5,828 nt of DNA. It comes from an uncultured Clostridia bacterium (lineage in GTDB: Bacteria; Bacillota; Clostridia; HGM11514). A program made the translations under genes and the position numbers. Each line of letters opens with the position of its first letter. Position 1 is the first letter of the stretch. Below are positions 1 to 5,827 of the stretch, one piece after another. The notes below the pieces were generated by a model. The model ran no database searches, had not been told where the DNA came from, and worked only from the letters and a program-made list of their open reading frames with translations. The stretch covers positions 1 to 5,828 of the forward strand of contig CABSMD010000169.1 in NCBI GenBank assembly GCA_902478725.1, in the 5' to 3' direction.

Positions 1-177
1 GCAGAAAACCCCGCCGTAAGGCGGGGCTTTCTGGTGCATTTTCTTTCGGCTACTCAAAGCCTACGCCGGTTTGAGGTTTCGCTGCACAACCCCTCCTGAA
101 AGCTCCATAAGACGATGCCGACCGGCGCACCCTCCTACTTCAACGCTTGGACAGACACACGCCGTTGCCTGTCTTAC
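1..177 (-). ncRNA. Probable stand-alone structured non-coding RNA of about 175 nt
   Basis: No credible reading frame is seen here, yet the minus strand has a near-perfect promoter (181-212) and ends in a GC-rich terminator (9-32), the layout of an independent small RNA gene. The predicted start is near 177. Visible helices include a 5-bp stem 169-173/150-154 close to the 5' end, an 8-bp long-range stem (one G-U) 121-128/63-70 enclosing a purine-rich core, and a 4-bp hairpin 48-51/58-61 just before the terminator. The 5' and 3' ends do not pair into one long rod, which argues against 6S RNA, and no SRP, tmRNA or RNase P signature is seen. A raiA-type RNA, a large ornate class of Firmicutes and Actinobacteria, is a guess I cannot confirm from memory. 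It could also be a leader for a gene to the left, although the terminator argues for a free RNA. Confidence 0.55.
9..32 (-). terminator. Rho-independent terminator ending the small RNA
   Basis: A perfect 7-bp GC-only stem (9-15 with 20-26) closes a 4-base loop (16-19). Read on the minus strand it is followed by TTTT and then CTGC. On the plus strand it is followed by CTTTCT, so it may work weakly in both directions and also end a plus-strand gene entering from the left. Confidence 0.75.
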
Positions 178-180
178 ATT

Positions 181-212
181 ATTATAATACGCAGTATTTC
201 AGAATATGTCAA
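181..212 (-). promoter_or_regulatory. Sigma-A-type promoter of the minus-strand small RNA
   Basis: On the minus strand a perfect -35 box TTGACA (212-207) is followed after 17 bases by TATTAT (189-184), which overlaps a perfect TATAAT (186-181) at a looser spacing of 20. The predicted start is near 177. It fires leftward, away from thsB. Confidence 0.75.
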
Positions 213-278
213 TATATTTTTGGCTAGTTGTGTTGCTTCAAATGGGACCATAGCATGACATTGCGGTGGTCGCTCTTC

Positions 279-307
279 TTGCAAACTCCAGGATTATAGG
301 ATAGAAT
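279..307 (+). promoter_or_regulatory. Candidate promoter of thsB
   Basis: TTGCAA (279-284) and TAGAAT (302-307) are separated by exactly 17 bases, giving a predicted start near 314 and a leader of about 70 bases before the thsB ATG. It lies back to back with the small RNA promoter. This is a pattern match only. Confidence 0.5.
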
Positions 308-313
308 ATGATT

Positions 314-330
314 GATAATCTCCAATTATC
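314..330. promoter_or_regulatory. Inverted repeat at the predicted thsB transcription start
   Basis: GATAAT (314-319) and ATTATC (325-330) form a perfect 6-bp inverted repeat around a 5-base centre. The symmetry extends outward as TTG/CAA if one C is skipped. It sits right at the predicted +1, where a repressor would block initiation. It is AT-rich and short, so chance is a real alternative. Confidence 0.25.
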
Positions 331-382
331 CAACATTGAGATATTTGAAGGCTGGTGGTTTTGTTTCTGAAGGGGGTATTGT

Positions 383-1102
383 ATGATATTTTTCTGCTTC
401 GCTGTACAGGATCGCTTACCCATTATCAACGATTTCTACCACTTTCTTCAAAACTTTGGTTTGAATATCTGGTATGACCGTCGGAACATCTTTTTCGGTG
501 ATCACAGATATCAGACTAACATTCAGCAAGGAGCGGCAAATCCGCAAATCCGGTATGCCGTAGTATTCTATTCCCAGCAGTTCCCCGAGGGGAACATTTG
601 TCTGGAGGAGTTTCGAATCTTGGAGGAACGGCATTTAAAAGGGGAGCTTCATATCTTTCCCATATTCCTCGGCTGCGTCCCGAATGCCATTCCAGATGCC
701 TTCATCCTATGTAAACAGTTAGTCTATAAGATTTTGTCCGGCCCTGAAGACTTTTATCGAGTTGCCCTGCATATCCTCGCAAAAATCACCAGCGATCAGT
801 TGCAGAGCGTGTCTATACAAAAGGTCCAGGATGTATTGCTGCGTTTTAAGGACAAGCAGTCTTTATTATATCAGCTCTTGCGAGAATATGATAATATTGG
901 GAAAGACAACTACGATATGCGTGTTGCTAGTTTGTTTAATATTTTTTTCGTGGCGGCCTTTGACCGTCAGACGGACTACATGAGTTTCAAAACGATCAAT
1001 TTCATTTATCATCAAGTCTGCGGGATAGGTCTGCGAGAGGAAAAGCGCGAGCTTCAGATCATGGAGAATATTGTCCTCTATACGGTGGGTTCCATCCTGT
1101 AG
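383..1102 (+). CDS. thsB: ThsB-like TIR-domain protein (Thoeris sensor/NAD-cyclase) with a C-terminal extension
   Basis: A 239-residue cytosolic protein. Residues 1-85 read as a TIR domain: a first strand at MIFFCFA, a helix ending at G26, the strand-and-loop pattern IWYDRR (29-34) with G39-D40 after it, and a hydrophobic strand AVVFYS (59-64). Next comes the ICLEEF segment (72-77), equivalent to the WCxxE signature; E76 is the likely NAD-cleaving glutamate. In type I Thoeris this protein makes a cyclic ADP-ribose isomer on infection, which activates ThsA. It resembles a classical TIR domain more than the DUF1863-type ThsB of Bacillus cereus. Residues about 140-239 form a helical, unrecognised extension. 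The ATG has an AGGGGG ribosome site (371-376) 6 bases upstream, and the TIR domain begins at residue 1. The last 25 bases overlap the end of thsA on the other strand. The identification rests on domain plus neighbour. Confidence 0.8.
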   Translation: MIFFCFAVQDRLPIINDFYHFLQNFGLNIWYDRRNIFFGDHRYQTNIQQGAANPQIRYAVVFYSQQFPEGNICLEEFRILEERHLKGELHIFPIFLGCVPNAIPDAFILCKQLVYKILSGPEDFYRVALHILAKITSDQLQSVSIQKVQDVLLRFKDKQSLLYQLLREYDNIGKDNYDMRVASLFNIFFVAAFDRQTDYMSFKTINFIYHQVCGIGLREEKRELQIMENIVLYTVGSIL

Positions 1103-2463
1103 GATGCGATCAGGTTTACAACGAGTTTTGCCAACTGTTCCGGATCGCTACAAACATTGATACGCTGATACAGCTGGGGGTTTTCCCGGTAACATGAAGA
1201 CGCGTTAAATTCCTCCGACATAAAAATCTCTTTGGCAGCAAAACCGGTGGATGGGAGCGGAATGATAAGCGGCATGGCGCCCGTCTCACTGTCTGCCATA
1301 AACTGATGAAACTGATCCAAGACATTTTTGCTGGTGCTCAGGCTCTCATCTTGTCCGCATATTATGATCATAGTACTGCAGTCTTTCATGATCAGTTTGT
1401 TTTTCTCCTGCTTTTGCGGGGTGCTGTCTCCAGTAAAGATAAAGGGGCGGTTGATCAATTTCCCATGAGTTTGTTCCTGATACTTATTGGAACGTGCGAC
1501 AACAATTTCGCCCAGCCCCCGGCCATTACCAGAGTATACATTAAAACCATGCTCAAACAGCCGCCGAATCAAGTGATCTACTAACTGTTCAATGTGAAAC
1601 CGTGCTTCGCCGGAAATTTCCCGGAAAGAGCCGCAGATAAACACATTGTGGTTGCAAAACCGCTTGTAAATTTCTCCAAGATACAAATCGATCTCGTGAT
1701 AGCTTTGCAGCTGAATCGTTTTGATATTGTACTTATCTTCGAAATAGCGCCTTTCATATTGCCTGAACTGTTCCTGACAAGTATCCCCGTTCGATGGGGC
1801 CTCCACTGAAAACCGATAATGCTGCTTTCCTTGCTCCGGAAAGATTTCCTTGATTTCCCGCAGAGCATTGAGAACTAAGTCGTCTTTAAAGCTATACCCT
1901 ACAAATAAAAAGGAATCCAGAACCAGCTGTCGTTTTAGCAGTTCAAACATCAGACGTTGCTTTTTGAAGTAATCAAAAAAATCGCTTTTGGTCAGGACCA
2001 TGGAAGAAGTATCTTCTACCGAGCCATTTAACTTGTAGACGATATATGGTCCATTGAGAGAAACCGAGAATAAATCTTTTGAGTCCTTTATAACTGTTGG
2101 CCTGACCCTGTATTTTCTGTAAATAGTTTCCTCGATGTGGGTATCAAAATTAGTGGTCCACACTTGATTGAGATTCAAGTTAATAATTCCATTGATGTGC
2201 GCGGATTCTTTTCCGCTCCCGTTGGAAACGACACTTACAATATCTTTATAGAAATGGTCTGCGTTGTAGTAGTGTTTTTCTAAGTCCGCTAAAAAATAGA
2301 TATCATCGCTCAGTTTACGGTGATAAAATTTCCTGGTTGTCTCGCAGAAAATATCTTCCCACTTGCTGTTTGTAATATCAGCACTGGCTCCAGCACCGCA
2401 AAACACAGAAAAGGTATTAGAGAGTAGCTGCGATACAATTTCATTGACATAAGCAAAGTTCAT
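1078..2463 (-). CDS. thsA: ThsA-like SIR2-SLOG protein (Thoeris NADase effector), catalytic His replaced by Asn
   Basis: A 461-residue protein, close to the roughly 476 of B. cereus ThsA. The N-terminal SIR2 domain shows the nucleotide-binding GAGAS (23-27), TTNFD (103-107, with the catalytic-type Asn at 105) and FLFVGYSF (186-193). The C-terminal SLOG domain starts at NVFICGS (273-279), followed by SGNGRGLG (311-318) and INRPF (337-341), whose R339 lines up with the ligand-binding Arg371 of B. cereus ThsA. In the family, SLOG binds a TIR-made cyclic ADP-ribose isomer and SIR2 then degrades NAD+, arresting the infected cell. The odd point is N146: the motif reads VYKLNGS where SIR2 proteins normally have KxHG, so the catalytic histidine (His152 in B. 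cereus) is missing. An in-frame ATG at 2496 lacks a ribosome site. The one at 2463 has GGGGA (2474-2470) and overlaps the preceding small frame as ATGA, so I chose it. Converges on and overlaps thsB. Confidence 0.85.
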   Translation of the reverse strand: MNFAYVNEIVSQLLSNTFSVFCGAGASADITNSKWEDIFCETTRKFYHRKLSDDIYFLADLEKHYYNADHFYKDIVSVVSNGSGKESAHINGIINLNLNQVWTTNFDTHIEETIYRKYRVRPTVIKDSKDLFSVSLNGPYIVYKLNGSVEDTSSMVLTKSDFFDYFKKQRLMFELLKRQLVLDSFLFVGYSFKDDLVLNALREIKEIFPEQGKQHYRFSVEAPSNGDTCQEQFRQYERRYFEDKYNIKTIQLQSYHEIDLYLGEIYKRFCNHNVFICGSFREISGEARFHIEQLVDHLIRRLFEHGFNVYSGNGRGLGEIVVARSNKYQEQTHGKLINRPFIFTGDSTPQKQEKNKLIMKDCSTMIIICGQDESLSTSKNVLDQFHQFMADSETGAMPLIIPLPSTGFAAKEIFMSEEFNASSCYRENPQLYQRINVCSDPEQLAKLVVNLIASYRMEPTV

Positions 2464-2585
2464 AAGCCATCCCCAAGAAAAAACTGACCTAACCATTTCG
2501 AATCATTTTCGCGTAGGATAATTGGGTTTTCTGCGGCAGCCTTGGCACAACCGACAATATAAATGGAATTCTTTGAATACTCCAT
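2460..2585 (-). CDS. Small 41-residue frame translationally coupled to thsA; possible DUF3870-like fragment
   Basis: A 41-codon frame opens with ATG at 2585, 7 bases after a GGGGG ribosome site (near 2597-2593), and ends in TGA (2462-2460) inside an ATGA overlap with the thsA start. It is the first frame after the promoter at 2618-2646, which gives a leader of only about 26 bases. The product is soluble, with no signal peptide or membrane segment. It begins MEYSKNSIYIVGCAKA and ends in FFLGDGL. The start recalls from memory the N-terminus of DUF3870 proteins (about 100 residues), so it may be a truncated remnant that thsA landed behind. It may equally be a leader peptide that couples translation into thsA, or a real small third component. 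That it is translated is well supported by signal placement; its function is unknown. Confidence 0.6.
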   Translation of the reverse strand: MEYSKNSIYIVGCAKAAAENPIILRENDSKWLGQFFLGDGL

Positions 2586-2617
2586 TATCAGTCCCCCAAC
2601 CATATCTGATCGTTTAA

Positions 2618-2646
2618 AATATAGCATAAATACACAGAACCGTCAA
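2618..2646 (-). promoter_or_regulatory. Extended -10 promoter of the small frame-thsA operon
   Basis: Minus strand: TTGACG (2646-2641), a 17-base spacer ending in TGC, then TATATT (2623-2618). The TG one base before the -10 is the extended -10 element. The predicted start is near 2611. The strength of the match suggests that the effector is made constitutively. Confidence 0.7.
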
Positions 2647-2716
2647 GAATAGGAACACACAAAGAGAAATTTTGCCACGGGAACACAAGACGAAATTGAA
2701 AACTCCATATTTTTTG

Positions 2717-2732
2717 CCAAAGGACCCTTTGG
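2717..2732. repeat. Perfect 7-bp inverted repeat, possible operator
   Basis: CCAAAGG (2717-2723) and CCTTTGG (2726-2732) flank a 2-base centre. The 2-base gap makes it a better protein-binding palindrome than an RNA hairpin, and no T-run follows on either strand. It lies about 70 bases upstream of the thsA -35 box and about 60 upstream of the possible MATE promoter. Confidence 0.3.
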
Positions 2733-2792
2733 ACTGCCTGCAGCTGTTGGGGCAGTTCATGGAGGCGGACGTGGTTTTGGCTGTCTTACATA

Positions 2793-2821
2793 TAGATTTT
2801 ACAAAGAAATCATTATAAAAT
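2793..2821 (+). promoter_or_regulatory. Weak candidate promoter of the MATE gene
   Basis: TAGATT (2793-2798) and TAAAAT (2816-2821) are 17 bases apart, within an AT-rich island between GC-rich blocks. The -35 match is poor. The position, about 140 bases before the ATG, is the main support. Confidence 0.25.
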
Positions 2822-2963
2822 ACAACTGTTAAAAAGCAGGGGGGCCGGTGCTGGGACCTGCGGCGGAATGCTCCATGTAGCAAGCGGGACTGGGGTCCTG
2901 CACGGCAGGATCAAGACGCCGGACAGGCGGAGTGCGGAGAAGCGCGGCCATAGGAGGCGGGAG

Positions 2964-4334
2964 ATGGTGAAAGGGGAAGTCCATAATTTTTCCAGAGGGA
3001 GCATCCCCCGCAATATCATGTCCCTGGCTCTGCCCATGACCGCCGCGCAGCTGATCAACGTACTGTACAGCGTGGTGGACCGGGTCTACCTGGGGCGTCT
3101 GCCTGGGCATCTGGCCCTGACCGGGCTGGGACTGACGATCCCAATCGTATCCATCATCATGGGATTTGCCAACCTGTGCGGAACTGGAGGCGCGCCGCTG
3201 TGTTCCATCAAACGGGGACAGGGAGACAATGAGGAGGCGGAGCGGGTGCTGGGCAACGCCTTCACCCTGCTGCTGATCTTTGGGGCTGCGGTCACTGCCG
3301 TCTTTCTATGGTTCAAGCAGCCGTTGCTCTACCTGTTCGGCGCAAGCGACGCCACCTATCCCTATGCCGATGCGTACATGACCATCTATCTTCTGGGAAC
3401 GATCTTTGTGATGATCGGCCTGGGGATGAATCCCTTCATCACGGCCCAGGGATTTGGCGGGGTGGGTATGATGACGGTGGGGCTGGGAGCCTTGGTAAAC
3501 ATCGTGCTGGACCCCATTTTTATTTTTGGGATGGGGATGGGGGTGCGGGGCGCGGCCCTGGCGACTGTGATCGCCCAGGGGTGCTCCGCTCTGTGGGTGC
3601 TGCGCTTCCTTACCGGGCGGCGGGCTATTCTGCGGCTGAGGGTGCGGAATATGGCGCTGTGTGCCCCACGGGTAAGATCCATCGTGACCCTGGGCTTGTC
3701 TGGCTTCTTTATGAACTTGACCAACAGCTTGGTCCAGGTGGTGTGCAACGCCACCCTTCAGGCCTATGGCGGGGACCTGTACGTGGGGGTGATGACCATC
3801 ATCAACTCGCTGCGGGAGGTGTTTTTCATGCCGGTGCAGGGCCTGAGCAATGGCGCCCAGCCGGTGACGGGGTACAACTACGGCGCCGGACAGTACAGCC
3901 GGGTCCGCCGCTCCATCCGCTTCAGTGTGGCGGTGACCGTGGCGTATGCCGCCGCCTTCTGGGCCGTGGCCATGCTGTTTCCCGGCATGCTGATCCGGGT
4001 GTTCAACAATGAACCAGAGGTGGTGGAGGCCGGTATCCCTGCGCTGCGCATCTATTTCTGCCTGTTTATCCCCATGTCCCTCCAGATGGCGGGTCAGGGC
4101 GTCTTTGTGGGGCTGGGGCGCTCCAAGCAGGCTATCTTCTTCTCCCTGCTGCGCAAAGCGGTAATCAACGCGCCGCTCACTGTCATTCTTCCCATTTGGA
4201 TGGGGACGACCGGCGTCTTCACAGCGGAGGCCGTCTCCCAGCTGATCGGCGGCCTAGCCTGTATCCTCACCATGTATTTCACCGTCTACCGCCCGCTGGG
4301 CAGCCTGCCGGACCAGCCCCTGGAGCGCGTGTGA
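2964..4334 (+). CDS. MATE-family multidrug/cation antiporter
   Basis: A 456-residue inner-membrane protein, normal length for a MATE transporter with twelve helices in two six-helix halves. The first half begins near residue 14 and carries the family-like NVLYSVVDRVYLGR (32-45). Residues 177-205 hold ALVNIVLDPIFIFGM and then GVRGAALATVIAQG, typical of the mid-first-half helices. The second half has SNGAQPVTGYNYGAGQ (295-310), the recurring helix-loop motif of this group. Such proteins export drugs or metabolites in exchange for Na+ or H+; the substrate cannot be read here. The ATG at 2964 has AGGAGG (2952-2957) 6 bases upstream. The in-frame ATG at 2868 has no ribosome site and would add 32 charged, non-membrane residues, so I rejected it. 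The gene is much richer in GC than both neighbours, which suggests that it is the native part of the window. It is monocistronic with a strong terminator and has no evident link to thsA/thsB. Confidence 0.9.
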   Translation: MVKGEVHNFSRGSIPRNIMSLALPMTAAQLINVLYSVVDRVYLGRLPGHLALTGLGLTIPIVSIIMGFANLCGTGGAPLCSIKRGQGDNEEAERVLGNAFTLLLIFGAAVTAVFLWFKQPLLYLFGASDATYPYADAYMTIYLLGTIFVMIGLGMNPFITAQGFGGVGMMTVGLGALVNIVLDPIFIFGMGMGVRGAALATVIAQGCSALWVLRFLTGRRAILRLRVRNMALCAPRVRSIVTLGLSGFFMNLTNSLVQVVCNATLQAYGGDLYVGVMTIINSLREVFFMPVQGLSNGAQPVTGYNYGAGQYSRVRRSIRFSVAVTVAYAAAFWAVAMLFPGMLIRVFNNEPEVVEAGIPALRIYFCLFIPMSLQMAGQGVFVGLGRSKQAIFFSLLRKAVINAPLTVILPIWMGTTGVFTAEAVSQLIGGLACILTMYFTVYRPLGSLPDQPLERV

Positions 4335-4356
4335 CACGATCGGAGCATAGGAAATG

Positions 4357-4390
4357 CAAAAGCGGACTGCACCAGCAGTCCGCTTTTGTG
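4357..4390 (+). terminator. Strong bidirectional terminator between the MATE gene and the converging operon
   Basis: A perfect 14-bp stem (4357-4370 with 4375-4388) closes an ACCA loop and can extend with two G-U pairs. It begins 22 bases after the MATE stop. AAAA on the left arm and TTTT on the right make it act on both strands, so it also ends the minus-strand operon whose last stop is at 4428. Confidence 0.9.
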
Positions 4391-4427
4391 TTGGAAAGGG
4401 AGTAAAGTCCAATGGGGAGTCTCCTAT

Positions 4428-4841
4428 TTACCTTGCCGTCACATAAACAGTCTTGCTTCTGGAATCATAGCTGGAACCATTTTCAGCAAATACCTCCACC
4501 ACAACTTTATATCTGGCTCCGCTTTCTCCATCGTAATAAATCACATTACCGTATTTCAGGCGATTTTCTCCGCTCATTCCGCGGTCATCTCGGTCAAATG
4601 CTTCTTCTGAAATCCAGTGGCTACCGGACTCTCGATAAATGGAAATGCTTTCAGCGCCAATTGCATCCATAGTTTTTGTGCCGGTAACAGAAAAATCAAT
4701 TACAATGATTCCATCAGAATCGGGGGTGACATCAATAAAGAAAAGTTGAATATTTTCACTTGCCCTCGCAAAGGCGGGTACACAGAGGACCAACGCAAAA
4801 ACAAAAGTTATCATTAAAGTGAAAAAACGTTTTCCTTTCAT
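4428..4841 (-). CDS. Small secreted beta-rich protein of unknown function
   Basis: A 137-residue protein with a clear signal peptide: MKGKR, a hydrophobic core (about 6-22) and a likely AFA cleavage site after residue 25. C20 is not in a proper lipobox, so this is more likely a freely secreted protein than a lipoprotein. The mature part of about 110 residues alternates hydrophobic strands with polar turns. It contains IIVIDFSVTGT and ends in a Y-K-V-V-V-E-V strand followed by NGSSYDS and KTVYVTAR, resembling a fibronectin-III-like or similar beta sandwich. I do not recognise the family. The frame stays open up to 5033, but the ATG at 4841 has GAGGG (4852-4848) 6 bases upstream and starts the signal peptide. 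It begins 11 bases after the stop of the DUF4367 gene, so the two are cotranscribed and it is a probable output or partner of that regulator. Confidence 0.85.
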   Translation of the reverse strand: MKGKRFFTLMITFVFALVLCVPAFARASENIQLFFIDVTPDSDGIIVIDFSVTGTKTMDAIGAESISIYRESGSHWISEEAFDRDDRGMSGENRLKYGNVIYYDGESGARYKVVVEVFAENGSSYDSRSKTVYVTAR

Positions 4842-4852
4842 AATTATCCCTC

Positions 4853-5764
4853 TTAACTGTAAATAGAATCTACCATATTTTTTAGTTCGTTTCGTGATAA
4901 GGTCGTCGAGATGGTACATAGGATAGGTTCTTGGCACCATACGACAACCTCCTGCTCTAAATTGTTGAAGAAATAAAATTGGACTCCGTCTATGAGTTCT
5001 GATGTAACTGGACGATGATCCTTTTCTATCCAAGTATCCTCACTGTCATTGAGAATGCCATTGTAATAATACAAAAGAGAAATAATAATTTGATCTGTGC
5101 CGTTTGTATAAGAAGCAGCAAACTCAGTTCGTGACGATGGAAAATTATCCACATAAAGCTCTGCCTGAACAAAACCGTCAGGAAGTGTGGAAGGGGGCAG
5201 CTGTTCATCAATGCCATATGCGTACAATGCCTCTTCCAGTGTTTTGTAATCCTCATTCAAGGGAAAATCAGAACTGTCATAGGAAGTCTGAACTGCCGAG
5301 TCACTAGGAACAAAATGAAATTGTTCCGACGACCACTGACCAAGCATCTGGAAAAGATTGGTATGACTAAAGACAGGGACAGTCATCATGATAACAAGGA
5401 CCGCAATCACTGCGGCAGCAATAAGGACAGCGCGGAAATGTCTGCTTCCTCTGCGTGAAGGCTGCAGTGGGGCCGCATTTTCCACTGTATTTTCTTCATC
5501 GCTGAAATATGGGGACGGAATATCATGTTCCCAGCCCTTGCGGTAAGCCTGGAAGTCATTCCAGGCTTTTTCCGTATCCACAGGCAGATAGCCCTGTTCT
5601 AATTTCTCTCTGTTCTGAATCACCTCAATAATCGATCTGATATAGTCAACGTCTGGCGCGCCGCCGCCTGTTGCGGTAAAATCCTGCTGAAGCAGAGCTT
5701 CCAACTCTGGAATACTCAAATTTTCCAGCTCTGAAGGCAGATGTTTTTTTTTGTTGCCTGCCAT
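4853..5764 (-). CDS. Single-pass membrane protein with DUF4367-type C-terminus, probable anti-sigma factor
   Basis: A 303-residue protein. Residues 1-85 are soluble and acidic, with an ELENLSIPELEALL helix (12-25) and a DYIRSIIEVIQ segment (40-50). After the basic patch RRGSRHFR (104-111) comes one membrane helix (about 112-132), which places the N-terminus in the cytosol. Residues about 190-303 lie outside the membrane and match the general pattern of DUF4367: beta strands, a VVVWCQEP strand (273-280), a serine turn and a final helix NELKNMVDSIY. In Clostridia such proteins are usually encoded just after an ECF-type sigma factor, and the cytosolic part is thought to hold it inactive. That sigma gene would lie beyond the right edge of the window. 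The ATG has AGGAGGT about 7 bases upstream. No zinc-binding HxxxCxxC motif is visible in the N-terminal part. The anti-sigma role is inferred. Confidence 0.75.
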   Translation of the reverse strand: MAGNKKKHLPSELENLSIPELEALLQQDFTATGGGAPDVDYIRSIIEVIQNREKLEQGYLPVDTEKAWNDFQAYRKGWEHDIPSPYFSDEENTVENAAPLQPSRRGSRHFRAVLIAAAVIAVLVIMMTVPVFSHTNLFQMLGQWSSEQFHFVPSDSAVQTSYDSSDFPLNEDYKTLEEALYAYGIDEQLPPSTLPDGFVQAELYVDNFPSSRTEFAASYTNGTDQIIISLLYYYNGILNDSEDTWIEKDHRPVTSELIDGVQFYFFNNLEQEVVVWCQEPILCTISTTLSRNELKNMVDSIYS

Positions 5765-5801
5765 TCAATTTACCTCCTATTACAATGTATTTACGGTTGA
5801 A

Positions 5802-5827
5802 GGCACGGCAGCCAGCCGTGTCTTTTT
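5802..5827 (+). terminator. Hairpin followed by five T residues, possible plus-strand terminator or leader hairpin
   Basis: CACGGC (5804-5809) pairs with GCCGTG (5815-5820) around a 5-base loop. Two further pairs (G5802-C5822, G5803-U5821) extend the stem, and TTTTT (5823-5827) follows on the plus strand. No plus-strand gene precedes it, so it may shield the operon from antisense transcription. On the minus strand it is a leader hairpin about 40 bases before the DUF4367 start, or the spacer after an upstream sigma gene. Confidence 0.4.

Larger units (their letters stand above)
2647..2963. other. Intergenic region between the thsA promoter and the MATE gene
   Basis: No convincing gene. From left to right it holds an AT-rich stretch, a perfect inverted repeat (2717-2732), a GC-richer block (about 2721-2785), an AT-rich block with a possible promoter (2793-2821) and a very GC-rich leader (2836-2963) with a 6-bp hairpin, 2896-2901/2905-2910. 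Open frames crossing the GC-richer block lack a start codon with a ribosome site and match nothing I recognise. It could be debris of an older gene. Confidence 0.5.

Noticed and set aside
1..177. 6S RNA as the identity of the small RNA
   Set aside because: The 5' and 3' ends do not pair to form the long rod with a central bubble that defines 6S RNA.
2464..2496. Longer thsA start at 2496 (472 residues)
   Set aside because: No ribosome site precedes it. The extra 11 residues lie inside the coupled small frame, while the ATG at 2463 has GGGGA and the ATGA overlap.
2651..2826. Open plus-strand frames across the GC-richer intergenic block
   Set aside because: No start codon with a ribosome site and no recognisable motif. 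It may be an old gene remnant but cannot be supported.
2614..2883. An 89-residue minus-strand frame over the intergenic region
   Set aside because: It overlaps the thsA operon promoter, has no ribosome site, and its product matches nothing.
2868..2963. Upstream MATE start giving 488 residues
   Set aside because: No ribosome site at 2868, and the extra 32 residues are basic and unlike MATE N-termini. The ATG at 2964 has AGGAGG at ideal spacing.
3308..4012. A 234-residue plus-strand frame inside the MATE gene, and long minus-strand frames at 3386-3754
   Set aside because: Shadow frames of a GC-rich gene; the translated text is low-complexity Gly/Arg-rich or lacks any domain pattern.
4842..5033. 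N-terminal extension of the secreted protein to 201 residues
   Set aside because: It lies inside the DUF4367 gene in another frame and would bury the signal peptide.
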